Shown one piece after another: positions 23,829 through 35,993 of a DNA stretch of 64,000 nucleotides. The notes under the pieces were generated by a model, which saw only the letters and a list, made by a program, of their open reading frames with translations, was not told the DNA's origin and ran no database searches. This stretch comes from Rhynchospora pubera. Lineage: Eukaryota > Streptophyta > Magnoliopsida > Poales > Cyperaceae. The DNA is taken from assembly GCA_028095005.1 (NCBI GenBank), contig CM051459.1, positions 146,734,901 through 146,798,900 on the forward strand, read 5' to 3'. The translations under genes and the position numbers were made by a program. The stretch's first letter is position 1, and each line of letters begins with the position of its first letter.

Positions 23829-24922
23829 GAGAATGGCTATACTAGAATGCATATACAAACACCTCTTGTAGGCTAGTTTTTTGGACCGTCCGATTTCTTC
23901 AAGATCCGTGCCAAGATGATAAGAAGCGGCTGAGATCGAGGCGCTGATCTCTCCTCAACTTCAATTATTTTCGTCTCCTCTGGTGTTAATTCTTCGTCTC
24001 TCGCCTCTCTCACATGAACTAAGTCGCGTCTCTCTCTCCCTTATCGAGCAACAAAAAAGAAAGGAAAAGCAATCGGCTGAAACCCTAGCTTGGGTCGCCT
24101 CCGCCTAGTCACCTTCGAAATTCCTCATGTTGTCGATCTAGAGAGGTATTTTGTATAAGTTTGAGTTCTGATTTTTAAATCTCATTCAATTTGATATCTT
24201 TTCCATTGAATTTGTACATTTTTCGAAAATTTTTATTCAAACCCTCACTTTGTTTTGAACATTCTTCGAAAGGCCTGGATAAATACCAGTGAATGGAGCA
24301 TGAATTGCTGAGGCCTGGATAAACCCTCACTTTTTAATTTTTTTAAACAGATGGAATAATTCCATTTATGCACAACAAGGGGACGAGAAAGTCCAAAAAA
24401 ATTAAAAAGAAAATAAACCAAAAATAAATTTCCCAAGGTATCAGCAATTCATGCTCCATCCACTGGTATTTATCCAGGCCTTTCGAAGAATGTTCAAAAC
24501 AAAGTGAGGGTTTGAATAAAAAATTTCGAAAAATGTACAAATTCAATGGAAAAAATATCAAATAAACGAGATTTAAAAATCAGAACTCAAACTTATACAA
24601 AATACCTCTCCAGATCGACAACATGAGGAATTTCGAAGGCGACCAGGCGGAGGCGACCCAAGGTAGGGTTTCAGTAGAGTGCTTTTCCTTTTTTTTTGCT
24701 GCTCCATAAGGGAGAGAGAGACGCGACTTAGTTCATGTGAGAGAGACGAGAGACGGAGAATTAACACCAGAGGAGACAGAAATAATTGAAGTTGAGGAGA
24801 GATCAGCGCCTCTATCTCAATCGCTCCTAATCATCTTTACACGGATCTTGAAGAAATCGGACGGTCCAAAAAAACTAGCCTACAAGAGGTGTTTGTATAT
24901 GCATTCTAGTATAGCCATTCTC
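23829..24922. mobile_element. Long-TIR (Mutator-like) non-autonomous element, 9-bp target duplication
   Basis: About 1.09 kb made almost wholly of two inverted arms of roughly 460-480 bp, starting GAGAATGGCTATACTAG. Flanks are CTAATATAT at 23819-23827 and 24923-24931. The arms contain AAACCCTA and CT-rich phrases but no convincing ORF. The terminal GAGAATGGCTA is shared with the MITE at 55751-56146. Confidence 0.8.
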
Positions 24923-25150
24923 CTAATATATATATATAACAAAAATTGAAATTAATGCGCGTTAAAATAGAAAATTACCGAAATTGTCTTCTCTTCCACT
25001 ACAATAGAACAATCTTATTGATCTTTCTCTTCTTTTAATAATATTCATTATCAAATGAAAAAAAAATCAATAAAAAACTAAAATTGCAAAATTAGTTAAC
25101 CATAAATAAAATTCATAAAAAATATAGAATATATCTACGAATTATTTTTA

Positions 25151-25390
25151 GGAAAAATTTTTTCTATAACCCTCAAAACTGAGGAAATACAGGATTTGCC
25201 CTCCAAAAGTCAAAACTCCTGATTTTGCCCCTCTGAATTTAAGACGCCTTCTATATTTGCCCCTCTATCATATTTTCTAATATAAATAAAATTAAAATAA
25301 TAAAATAAAAAATTTCGGACCTTTTTACCCCTGCTCGAATCCAACCCAGACTAAGACTAAACCTATTCGATCTTTTCCTCTCTACTCGTT
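25151..25390 (+). repeat. MULE left terminal inverted repeat
   Basis: It includes AACTGAGGAAATACAGGATT and GCTCGAATCCAACCCAGACT. Both phrases recur as complements at the right end (35387-35560). Confidence 0.82.
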
Positions 25391-25869
25391 CAAACTGAAG
25401 TTCCTTTCTTCTTCTCTCCACTCGTTCTTCTCCTCTCCACTGGATCGCGGTGAAAATTTATATAATGTTGAGCAATAAGGGAGAGGAAGACGCGCAGGGA
25501 GAGCAGACAGTGAAGGGGAGGGAGAGGGGAGCGGGCGAGGGAGAAGAGCAGAGGAGCGAGGGATGAGGGAGGGAGACGAGGGAGGCTGTTTGGATGGGAG
25601 AGGAGGGAGAGCAGGGCGGAGAGGTCGGAGGTGGATGGAACACTCTCTCTTGCCGTCTCCTTTCCCTCTCCGCTTCTCTCGTCTCTAACACCGATCTTCG
25701 TAAAGACGCAAAGCGAGCGAGAGAGAAACCCTCTCTCTCAATGGAGCCTCGAAATCCTGGACGAAAGGTGCTTCCTTCTTCGCCAAAACCCTAGACGAAA
25801 GCTTCTTCTCTTCTTTACTCGGATCAGGAGGAGAAAATCAGTCACAAAAACTAAGGCGTAAAGAAAAGG

Positions 25870-28800
25870 TGTTTCTCTCTCTCTCTCTCCTTCCCTCCCT
25901 CCTTCTCTCTATTTCCCTCTTGAACTGATATTTTTCCCATGAAAACCTAGACTAAATTAATTAAAAATGACGAATTTGCTGGAATTTGCAACCAGATTGC
26001 CATGCAACTAGGTCACCTGAACTCATGCATTGACATTGATGTTCTTTGCTTGGTTTTATTTCAACATATGCTACTTTTTAAGAGTATAGCTTTTCATTAC
26101 CCTCATCTGGTAGATTACTTGTACTTTAAAATAAATATCAGTACTTTGATTGTAGGTATTAAAGTTTATAAAAAGAATGTCTTGGCAAATTTGGTACAAA
26201 ACATGTTTGATGATTCCCTTTTCAATGAAATCACACAAGCTTATTCTGAGATTATAACTTCATAGTTTATTTCTGTAATTCTTTTTTCTCAAAGACAAAT
26301 ATCAATAGATGGCTGGAAAAAAAAAGCTTTTGTAAATTATAATATCTGATCTATTAATTCATTTTTTTTGCAGAAGGAGAAGGACAGTTAAAATTTTTGC
26401 AGTATGTCCAGATGCTGTTGAAAGAAGCAATGTATCTGATCTATCAGCTAGCAGCAGTGCCCACCCAATGTGTGGGCGGAGAGGATCAGCAGTGCCCAGT
26501 GGCGGATCTAGAAAAAAAATATTTATGTGGGACTAAGTGCTCTAATGAATCATTTGATCGAATGATTTTTATTCTTTTGTTCTTCAGCTCCACTTTTGAG
26601 TGCTCCAATGGCAGAAAAAATTCGCTGAGGCTAAAGAGAGGCTCTAGGGGCTCGACGCGGTAGGTGGGGCTCTAGCCTCACCCGTCCCGGTGGTGAATTC
26701 GCCCCTGGCAGTGCCCACCCATAGTATGGGCGGAGAGGATCATAGTGAATTTTTGGGCGATCGGCGCTATTGTAATTGATGAGATTGGGTTTATTGGAAT
26801 CGTGTGAGTACATATAATGCGAGACAGTGAGAGTGAAGTGTGTTTGTGTTGTATCATTACAATGTTTTTAATATGTGAAAATATTATTTGACAAAAATAT
26901 GTTGTCAATTTGTAATATTTTTAAGGTCAAAGTTATCTTGATCAGTATCCACTTTTTATATTTCAAAAATTTTGTATCAAATATGCATTCATTTGCATCT
27001 AGATAGATTCATGTAAAAATAATAAGATATTAAATATATGCGAAGGATAAGTTTATTTCCAATTTTGCATCATCTATGTTTCAGAGACAATTATCATTTA
27101 ATAAAACGTGTTGCGTGAATATTTGATGCAATAATCTTTATTTTACAAAAGATAAAATTTAGAACGAAAGGTATATTTTTATAATATACCCTTGATATTA
27201 TCACTTCATGCTGTAATATTTTAACTCACTCTCCTCGGTTTACATGATAAAAAAAATATTATTTGATACAACTGATAATTTTCTTGTACTAAAATTAAAA
27301 TTAGAACAAAAAGTAATATTCTTTCTTCACGCTGTAATATTTTATAACTCACTTCTTCTCATCGAATAGCCCCTCTTCCCGTCGCCTCAAGGTCTCAAAA
27401 GTATGTATTCACAGAGATTAATAAAAAAAACAAAATTCAACAAACTAATAAAAGGATCTTAGATCCGACCCGCTAGCACAGATTTTGCATATAAACCCTT
27501 ACACATATCCCTCTATTACTTTCGTCTTTCATTTACAAAATGTTGCCAAATTTGAACTGTGCTTACAAATCATGTACTGGAGCAACAACAGTGCTTACAA
27601 ATCTGAACAGAACTGTCACCTTCTAATGTTTGTTTTCCAGTAATAGTTTAATGATCTAAATTGTACCGGTAATAAATTAAACTTACAAATTTAATTTCTT
27701 TCGGTGTAAATGGTGTGAAAACCAACATAAAGTGATAATTGCATTCAGTGTACCAGTACATGCTCCTCAACATAAAGTGATAATTGCTAAGTAACATAGC
27801 ACTTAAATGTTAAAATCCCAATAATCATAACACAATGCTTTAGCATCTGGAAGTACATTAACTCACCTGCAAGTGCATATGCAACTTCAGTTCATTCCAT
27901 TCATGTATAACAATCACCAAGTACTAACTAAGCCATTTGAAAACCTTGACAGTGGCTGTCAAGTAGCATTACACGTCATAGTTTGAACAGACTACAATAC
28001 ATTTGGTATTGAGTAAGAGAAAGTAAGAACAATATAGCAACATGTATAGTGGGTTATCATGCATGATTGCTCTAACTTGGCAATGGAAATTAAGCACAAA
28101 CAACCTAGGCCTATCAAACTACAGAGTATAGATGCACTTGTAACAAAGGTGCAAGATATTTTTTTAGATTTTATAAACAATAAAGATATTTATTAGTGCT
28201 AACTTTGATTAGGAGGGGCTCACACACTTCTGAGAGACTGGGTACCTTTCAACTTTACATTCCAATCTCCCCATGATCAGAAGAGATCCTACAATTAATA
28301 AGATGTTACAACATAAAATTAACAACAGTCAAAATCATATGACAATACTAAGAAAACATATTTTATATTTCCTTTTAGAAGAGACGACTAATGATTTCAC
28401 AAGCCCACAGATCAAAACTTAACCTTTCGCTGACTCACCTGGTCATTAGGAGAAAGTAAGATTTGGTGGAAGCTATGTCAAGAGAAGTAGCTGGGGACAA
28501 TAGTGGTCAGTGGAGATCCCAAGAAATGGCTATTGCCATTAGTACTGTTAATTAAAGAAATTTCGGCACCTGAGACCGAGAACAGATCAAGCCCAAATGC
28601 ACTTTTCGCTGCTACTGCAGATGCAAAGGGGCTGTCTGGCAAATTGTGCTTCACACTATAGCAAAAGCTAGGGTGATGCTTTAGGCAAGAGAAATTTTTC
28701 TTGGAGTAACGTCATTTTTGGATAGATGACGAAACTGCATTCATTAGGACTATAGCAAATGCTGCCCTATTCTGTAGGACTTTTAACTATTCACCCCCCA

Positions 28801-30409
28801 TAGTTCTCATAATTACATTTTAATCTTTTAAATATATTTGGAAAAGCAAGTAAACATAACAATAACTGTTGAGGTTTTTTTTCGTCATTTACTGCTAAAT
28901 AGCTACAGATGGTGACAGTTTATATGTTTTCTAGCCAAATAGGGGGCGGTTCACATTGAAGTGCTTTTTTCATCTTTTGAATTTTTCTTTTTGAGGAAAT
29001 CAATGACTCTGTACACAAGCCAAAGCCACTTATTACTACACTATAAATTTGGAAATCTAATTTACTTCTCCCTCAGAATTCTTGACTCCAACAAAATTTT
29101 ACTTCCATTGACCTTTTTTTTCATTTTTACTGTGAAAGCAGTTTCTGCTCATTTCACAGTCTACACAAATTACTTTTGTTCTACTTTTCTTTATTTCAGA
29201 TAAAAACTATCAAAAGTTTTGGTTATAAAAAAGGCAGTAAAATATAAGACAAGTTTAGCAAACTACTAAGAAGAAAACCTTGAGTACGAATCTCATCAGA
29301 GCTAATAGAGTTGCTCATTGCATCAACAGTTATTGATGCAATAGGTGGCGATCCAACGACAGTGATCCACCGGCATTGACATTTTCATGTGAGCTAAAAC
29401 CCCGGGAATTGAGATCAAGCAACTATAAAATCCATCGATCTCCTACACTAAGTCTATTGCTTGTTGCGATTTAGCTGCTTGTTTTTGCTCTTCAAAATTC
29501 CTCTTTATCAACATTTCAGTTGTGTATTACCCATGAAGCATTCTTGCTCCCAGTAAAAGGAAATCAAAATGTATTGATTAGGAGATATGCAAGGAAATAA
29601 AAACCTTATTGTTAGAGGTCAAATAGGTCTTTCGAGTCGAGGCTGGTAAGAGTTGTACAACAAGAGAAATTGCCTCTATCTCGAGCAAGCTTGGTCCTGA
29701 GAGGAAAACCAACAATTTTTAGAGATAATATACAACTTAAGGGTTGAAAGTGTACAATGTACAAATGCATACCGATACTTCTCTAGACACAGTAAACCTA
29801 TTATTAGCAAATGTCACAACAAACAATAGCCGTCATGTCAGATTCTCTGTAAACCTGACAGTTATTTAACCAGAAAAGTTACAAACATTTATTAACCAGA
29901 AGTCCCTTTGTTTAGCACATTGTATTAACCCGAAATTCCAAAAAAAAAAAAAACAGATCTAGAGCAGGGTAAATGATACCTTACGGATGCAGTAATCGAT
30001 CACCTTATTTCTTACTCTTACACCTAAATTTGCTGGAACAAAAAAAATTAACAAAAACAATTACAAACAAGTCCAGACTTCATGAACTCAACAAGTATTG
30101 ATTAGGAGATATGCAAGGGTATATTCTCATTGCTTCTTCATGGTCTAATTTTAACAATCACACATTACTCACTATACAAGTCTATTTCATAAAGAGAGGA
30201 CAGATTCTAAGTTACATTATTATTTTCCTTTGAAAAACTCTTCGAGAGATATAAATGAAAATATCCACCTTGACTAAAATTAGATCAATACTAACAGAGG
30301 TTACATCTGACACACATTGTTACTAACAGAGGTTTAAATCAATTCTATTGCAGTTTGTCCTTCATTTGCTAAATCAATCACTTGAGCCAGTTCACACTTC
30401 TATGCCCTC
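25870..30409. other. MULE interior without a recognised gene
   Basis: Apart from the MITE at 26497-26707, only short ORFs without recognisable domains occur (for example 26002-26265). The 25380-25860 stretch is CT-rich and has AAACCCTAGACG, resembling a plant 5' leader, but I could not connect it to a coding exon. Confidence 0.5.
26497..26707. mobile_element. hAT-type MITE, 211 bp, exact 8-bp target duplication
   Basis: It starts CAGTGGCGGATCTAG and ends TGAATTCGCCCCTG, so the terminal inverted repeat is about 10 bp. GCAGTGCC flanks both sides (26489-26496 and 26708-26715). It inserted in a short tandem duplication containing CCCACCCAATGTGTGGGCGG. Confidence 0.85.
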
Positions 30410-31376
30410 TTAAGAAGTCATTCCAGATGACCTTTGCCGGCTGTATTTGAAATCATAAATCTCCTGCCTAAGCCTCTCGGTTTCATACTTTATTTCCATT
30501 GAAGGATTTAACTTGATCGCTTTTATTTCATCTCGAACCTTGTTGATCGCATGTTCAAATCTACGGGGTGCTAATTCCTCCATAGTTTCTATCAGAGTTT
30601 CCAAACTTCGAACTTTCCGGTATGGCCACTTCGGAATGCCTAGCTCTCTGCACCTTAATTGCAGTGTTGGCACAGATATCTTGAGCTCTCTTGCAGCATC
30701 TTTGATTGACAGTGAGAATTTTTGTGCTACATGCTCGAATTTCAGTTTATTCCTCCTTGGTTTCTTCCTGAATACGTTAAAAAGTTATAAACTCCATTTG
30801 TAAAGAATATATTAAAATTGAAGTGGTTATGCAGTGCATACAAATAAATGCCCAATATGCCCTTCAAGTCTTAAATATATTCATGATAGAATTCCAAATA
30901 TGCCTTATCTTATTCATTCTATTCAAAGGGAAACTCATGGCCCTTCAATTAATCTGATATATACAAAATTCTAATGCTACTACAAAATTATAACTTGTGT
31001 CCAGTAATTGCAATTATTGAAATACACTGGGATGCAAATTGTACCTTCGATAGAGATGCTCGGTTGGTCCACCATATCTATTGGGATGCAAAGTTTGACC
31101 CCTTCCTTGTCCAACTATAGCATCCATCGTGCTCAACGGATGAAGGGGCTGCATCTAGTTAAACACAAAGCATAATACAGTTAGGTATATATATTAAAAA
31201 AAACTGTTATGATTAATGATAGTAGGTTCCAGATCACATTTATTTGATAATTATGAATTCAAATTGCTATTTACCAGGAAAATCATAGGAGCGTCCATGG
31301 TTGTTGAAGCTTGTGTACCACTAACAGCATACATGCGATGACTTAGCTTGTATATCGGCATCGTAGTATTCAAATC
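30410..31376 (-). CDS. RWP-RK domain transcription factor (RKD-like), within a MULE
   Basis: Three minus-strand exons join in frame with GT-AG borders: 31275-31376, 31045-31154 and 30410-30767. Starting at the ATG at 31361 the protein has about 184 residues. The third exon holds an RWP-RK domain: AARELKISVPTLQLRCRELG followed by the signature WPYRK at about residues 113-117. A Lys where the family's first Arg usually stands gives KWPYRK. A predicted coiled coil follows to the C-terminus. RKD proteins are DNA-binding regulators of egg-cell and gametophyte programmes in plants. No stop or frameshift is seen. At 184 residues it is shorter than most RKDs, and upstream exons are possible. Its place inside TIRs implies capture by the MULE. 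Confidence 0.75.
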
Positions 31377-34300
31377 CTACAATCAATCGGAAAGGTTAAT
31401 GTTGTTACAGATATTTAAATTTAAAAAAGATTAGAATGCTTAATCCCATCTTTTGTCGAAATTTCTTTTTCAGAAACCAATAATGCAAAATTTGTGAGAT
31501 CATATATACATTAAGTTAACTAAATTCTATATAAAATGTTCCTTTATATCCTTTCTTTCTGCGAGAGGAGTTGCTGATCAAACTAAAAGATTATATAAAA
31601 CTTGGATCATAAATAAAATTTTAGTTTCTAAATTTATCCACCACAAATTTTCTGCATGTATACATCATAGTTTGCAACTTAAGTAACTACAAATGAACCT
31701 CAGTCTGCAGTTTCCTAGTGCTAATAAAAATAATCAAAGAGTTTTTAATTATATGCATAAGCAACTCCTATATTCATGATTCTGTGTCTGCTATTTGTTT
31801 TTGGTAAAAACAGCTTGACCCAGACACTGAATTAAACTAAACGAATTGAAATACCTATATGTGCAAGATCAATGAATGAAATTGGTCAGGTGCTATCCAG
31901 ATTGTCAATAGGATAGAATGTTGTTGAGTGCCTATTATTATTGGAATTGGAAACAAATGGGAAGAGTTTCCTCCTTTTTCAAATACAACGCAATCAACTA
32001 CAACTATCAGATAAGTATATCTTTAACATCTGGTACCATGGGCAATAGGAGTTATTTATCATAATCCATTATAATTTATACGTGCAAAGAGCCAGATTCC
32101 ATAAAAATAGTATTTTATAAATTAATCTGATTCAGCAGAGAAACATGCTATGAGCGGCATGCTTATTCCTTTTTACCAGTAAACTCATTTCCTTTCCAAA
32201 AACCTTGACACAAAATAAAATCGAATAATGAGAGAGAGAGATAGAGAGAGACGCACCGATAGGCGAGGAGGTGACAAAATCGGGGTGCCAAAATCGGGAT
32301 TGCTCTCCTTCGTTTAGACATCGTTGGTTAAATAGGCACACAATAATAAATCAAGCGCCAAATTGAAATTTCAAAATAGCGATCTGTGGGACTTGGGTTG
32401 GGGGTGGCGATCGACCGTTGGATGTGGGGCGATGGATGGTTGGATGGGGGGTGATCGGTAGTTCGGACTAGAGTTAGGTTTACGAAGGGATGGAAGTCGG
32501 AAGAGATGAGAATGAGGTGGAGACGCGACTTGATGAGGGTGGCGATCCGTGGGACTTGGGTTGGGGTGGCGATCGCCGTTGGATGTGGGGCGATGGATGG
32601 TTGGATGGGGGGGGGGTTTCGGACTGGAGTTGGGTTTTACGAAGGGATGGAAGTCGGAAGAGATGAGACTGAGCGGAGACGCGGCTCTTTAAGTCTGAGG
32701 GAAAAAAAACTGAGGCGCGCTGAAAAAAAAAAGCGATTAGAAGGAATCGAACCGGCGAACGCATTATAACGAGCAAACATTCGTTCCGCTCAGCCATCTG
32801 CGCGTTCCGATCAAATGAGATGAACCAATGTAAAACATTCTCTTCGTTCTGCGATGTAATCTGGCTCCTTTATCAAGTTTCTGTTTTAATAATCAACGAT
32901 GTAGATTACAATTTTAAAACAATCAATGATGCAGATCGTTCAGATCAAGATTGTATCTTTGGATGTTACATCCTTCCATTGGTGCTTTTAATATAGTAGA
33001 GATAGAGATAGAGATGGGTTAGATTATTAGGGTCTCTAATTTGAGAGAAGCAATGTGTTTTGATGATGTTGTTATTATGGTTAGTTTAGTTTAGATATTG
33101 GGGAATGCTATTTTGTGTACAAGCAATGTATTAATGAGTCAAAACTTCCCAAACTATTTTTTTTAGAGATTCTTGTAACTTTTCTCATTTTTTTTGTCGA
33201 TGTTATGATGCATTCAACAATGCGCTGGAAGTACAAATTGTTATTTGTTTTATTACTATTCTTTTTGCTATGTTATGATGCATTCAACATTGCGCTATTG
33301 TTTTTTTTAGAGATGCTTGTACCTGATTTTGTATTTAATGGATAATTAAGAAAGGGTCACATCGTTGTACCAATGGATTTTAGTCGTTTAAATATAAATC
33401 TTAAATCATAGTTTTACTGTTATTACTATTTTGTGTACAAACTGTTATATGGACAAACTATTTTGTACCCTTTTTAGAGATGCTTGTACCTTTTTAAGAG
33501 ACGCTTATAGCTTATGGTAGAAACTGTACAATTTTTAGGTGCTAGAAGTAGCTTAAAAAACAAAAAGGGTAGAGCAAGCAAAATGCAAATATGTATAGCA
33601 CTTTATAGGCGCATATCAGAAGTACAAAGCAATAACAAAGGCACATATAAGAAGTACATAGCAATAGCAATTGAATCTGTAGCTTAAATTTGTACCAGTG
33701 TACCTGTAAAAGCAGTAACCTTAATCTATCAGCAATAATTAAGAAAGAAATAAGTAATTGTCAGTACCAATTTCATCTATCTTAAGTGTGCTTTTTTTTC
33801 CCCGAAGAAAAGCAACGTTTACATCTCATATACAACTAACTCAACTTCCCCATACAAACAATCTACTATTATTCTATAATTACTCACCGAAGCTACCCAT
33901 GTCCCCTGCACCTCAAAACAGCAAGTTTGATTCGTTATGACCCCTGACAAAATCCAAAATGCTACCAGTAATTTGTTCTACTCACAAGCAATTAATTCCC
34001 CCCATACCAGCAAGAAATTTATTTTTAAAGTTCCATACCAAAGTACCAAAACACAATACATTATTGCAAAAAAAAAGAGCCATCAGTATAATCTTCTTGC
34101 TGGAAACTGCAGTCTATCACAAATAGAGCCCACGCTACACAATGTGCGACACGAATTCGGATCTGCTTGAAGATGATGCGTGACCTGCTGGAGTGGGGAG
34201 GATCAGACAGTGTCGAAAGGCGACGGAGGTGGTGCAAACTCGATCTAGGGAAGAGGAGGGTTCGATTGGGTCCTCCGAGTTTGTGCGCGATATAGGGAGA

Positions 34301-35340
34301 GGAGAGAAGATTTCTGGTTTGATTCAGAGGAGAGGAGAGGAGATGAGAGCAGAACTTAGGCTATGCTCCAGAATTTCAAAACTAAGGGGAAGGAAAAGAA
34401 TGGGAAGGAAAGGTAAGTACAAGAAGTGTATGGAAATGAAAGAAACTCATGATGCCTTGCTCCAGGATTCAAAAAACATTTATAGAAGTTAAAAGCTTTA
34501 ACCTTCTTTCTAATATGCAAAAGTACAATGTTACCCTTGCCAGTATATTCCTTTATTTTGCATAAACATAAGGCAGAATGCAACAATTTGACTATTTGTG
34601 AGAGAAGTATGTGCATACTTTCTAAAGCAAGGAACAAATACAAGCTGAATTGTCTTTAAGAAAGACAGGAAACATCGAATTCTAAACAAATATTCAAGGT
34701 GAATTAAACCATATATCAATGCGCACAAAACGGGAAGAAAAAAGTGGAATCCAATTGTCAAATTCCATATAAACAGAAAATATAACAGTAGGATTAGGAA
34801 AAGCTTACAGGGAAATCCTTCAATGCTCACAAATTGGAAACCACCAGCTTTGTTTCTTTCTATTTTTTATGCAGCGCAAATAAATTGTTCCAGAGATATG
34901 GTCCTCAAATAAATAGATTTTCTAAGATAAAATTGCTGGTTTGGCGGGAGTTCACTAATAATTAGGAGGGAAACAATGAATTTGTGGGGTCCATTGTCAG
35001 AAAAAGAAATTTGTAAGGACATTATCGGTAGAAAAGTTTGTTTCGCTGGCGCCTTCTCGTTACACCCCAAAATCGGGGGTAATCGATATTTGCCTTGAAC
35101 TAGGTTTTAAGACCCGCTCGTTTCCTCCTGTTTCCGTCAGTTCACCCAGCAACCCTTCCTGGAGCAAGGTATTTCAATTACGCTACCTTTCCTTAGCTCC
35201 AGTTCACTCCTTCTGGAGCACAGTTAAGGTTTCGATTTTGGGTTAACCTGGTTGGATCGAGAGGAGATGAGATGAGAGCTTAGTTTTTTGGTTTGTGCGC
35301 GAGGGAGGAGAAAAGTTTCGATTCAATTGGTTTAGTCGAT
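31377..35340. other. MULE interior right of the RWP-RK gene, no protein gene recognised
   Basis: AT-rich sequence with a tandem-repeated G-rich patch (32390-32700; GGGACTTGGGTTGGGGTGGCGATCG-like phrase occurs twice). Simple ORFs only. A purine-rich stretch at 34190-34400 on the plus strand shows no known domain. Confidence 0.45.
32735..32812 (-). tRNA. tRNA-like sequence with Pol III boxes, probably a pseudo-tRNA
   Basis: On the minus strand an A-box-like TGGCTGAGCGG and a B-box GGTTCGATTCC are about 40 bases apart, followed by a run of T that could end Pol III transcription. Acceptor and T-arm pairing is imperfect and I could not assign an anticodon. It may be a degenerate tRNA or the head of a SINE. 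Confidence 0.35.
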
Positions 35341-35581
35341 TTGGTCAGCTCAAAGGAGTCAGATCGAATGAGTTTAGTATTAGTCTGGGTTGGATTCGAG
35401 CAGGGTAAAAAGGTCCAAATTTTTTATTTTATTATTTTAATCTTATTTATATTAGAAAATATGGCAGAGGGGCAAATATAGAAGGCGTCCGAAATTCAGA
35501 GGGGCAAAATCCGGAGTTTTGACTTTCGGAGGGTAAATCCTGTATTTCCTCAGTTTTGATGGGTACAGAAAAATTTTTTCC
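35340..35581 (-). repeat. MULE right terminal inverted repeat
   Basis: Complement of the left repeat, with small indels. It shares AATCCTGTATTTCCTCAGTT and the ATTCGAGCAGGG region. Confidence 0.82.
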
Positions 35582-35759
35582 TTTTTTTTAACTCCTCTGT
35601 GATCTTTTTTGCTTTTTCTCTTGATTTTCCAATTTTTCAGTTTTTTTTATTTTTAGCTATTTTTTGTGGAGGTTTTAGAGAAAGAAAAAAATTTCGGTTT
35701 TAGAGATCGGGATAAATGCATATATGGCAGCTATGAACAGTGAGAGGGAAGATTTTTAT

Positions 35760-35990
35760 GAGGAAATGGTGATAATCTTTAAGACCGGTTTTCAATGATA
35801 ACCAGAGCTAAAGAAAAACTTATTTTTCAGTTCTCTTTTTGGTACTCTATAGGATCAGGTTTTTTATAAAAAAAAACCGATCTTAAAAAAAATCTGACAA
35901 TTACAAAAATGCCACGGAATATTTTTACAATCGGATTTTTAAAAAATCGGTGTTATTGTGGCGGTGCTAAAAATAATTTGTGACGTAATG
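35760..35990. repeat. CACTA 5' subterminal repeats and right terminus
   Basis: TTAAGACCGGTTTTCAATG, ACCGATCTTAAAAAAAATC and ATCGGTGTTATTGTGGCGGTG repeats, ending GACGTAATG before the AGC target duplication. Pairs with 9717-10090. Confidence 0.7.
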
Positions 35991-35993
35991 AGC

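Larger units (their letters stand above)
25151..35581. mobile_element. 10.4 kb Mutator-like element (Pack-MULE type)
   Basis: Terminal inverted repeats of about 200-240 bp: GGAAAAATTTTTTCTATAACC... at the left and its diverged complement at 35340-35581. Flanks are TTATTTTTA (25142-25150) and TTTTTTTTA (35582-35590), 8 of 9 identical. The interior carries a spliced RWP-RK gene on the minus strand, a nested hAT MITE and a tRNA-like sequence. No mudrA-like transposase was recognised. It therefore looks non-autonomous, mobilised in trans. Confidence 0.82.
9717..35990 (-). mobile_element. Large CACTA (En/Spm) element, host of the nested insertions
   Basis: The left end is CACAATGCC (a degenerate CACTACGCC) and the right end is GACGTAATG. 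The 3-bp flanks match: AGC at 9714-9716 and 35991-35993. Both ends carry the same subterminal unit, TTAAGACCGGTTTTTA and its inverse (9740-10090 and 35765-35975). Minus-strand transposition genes lie in the usual order: TNP2-like (17.5-23.3 kb), then Transposase_24-like (11.3-16.1 kb). Removing the insertions at 10232-10628, 12122-14814, about 18490-20205, 23829-24922 and 25151-35581 leaves roughly 10 kb, a normal CACTA size. Both transposition genes are broken. Confidence 0.75.
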
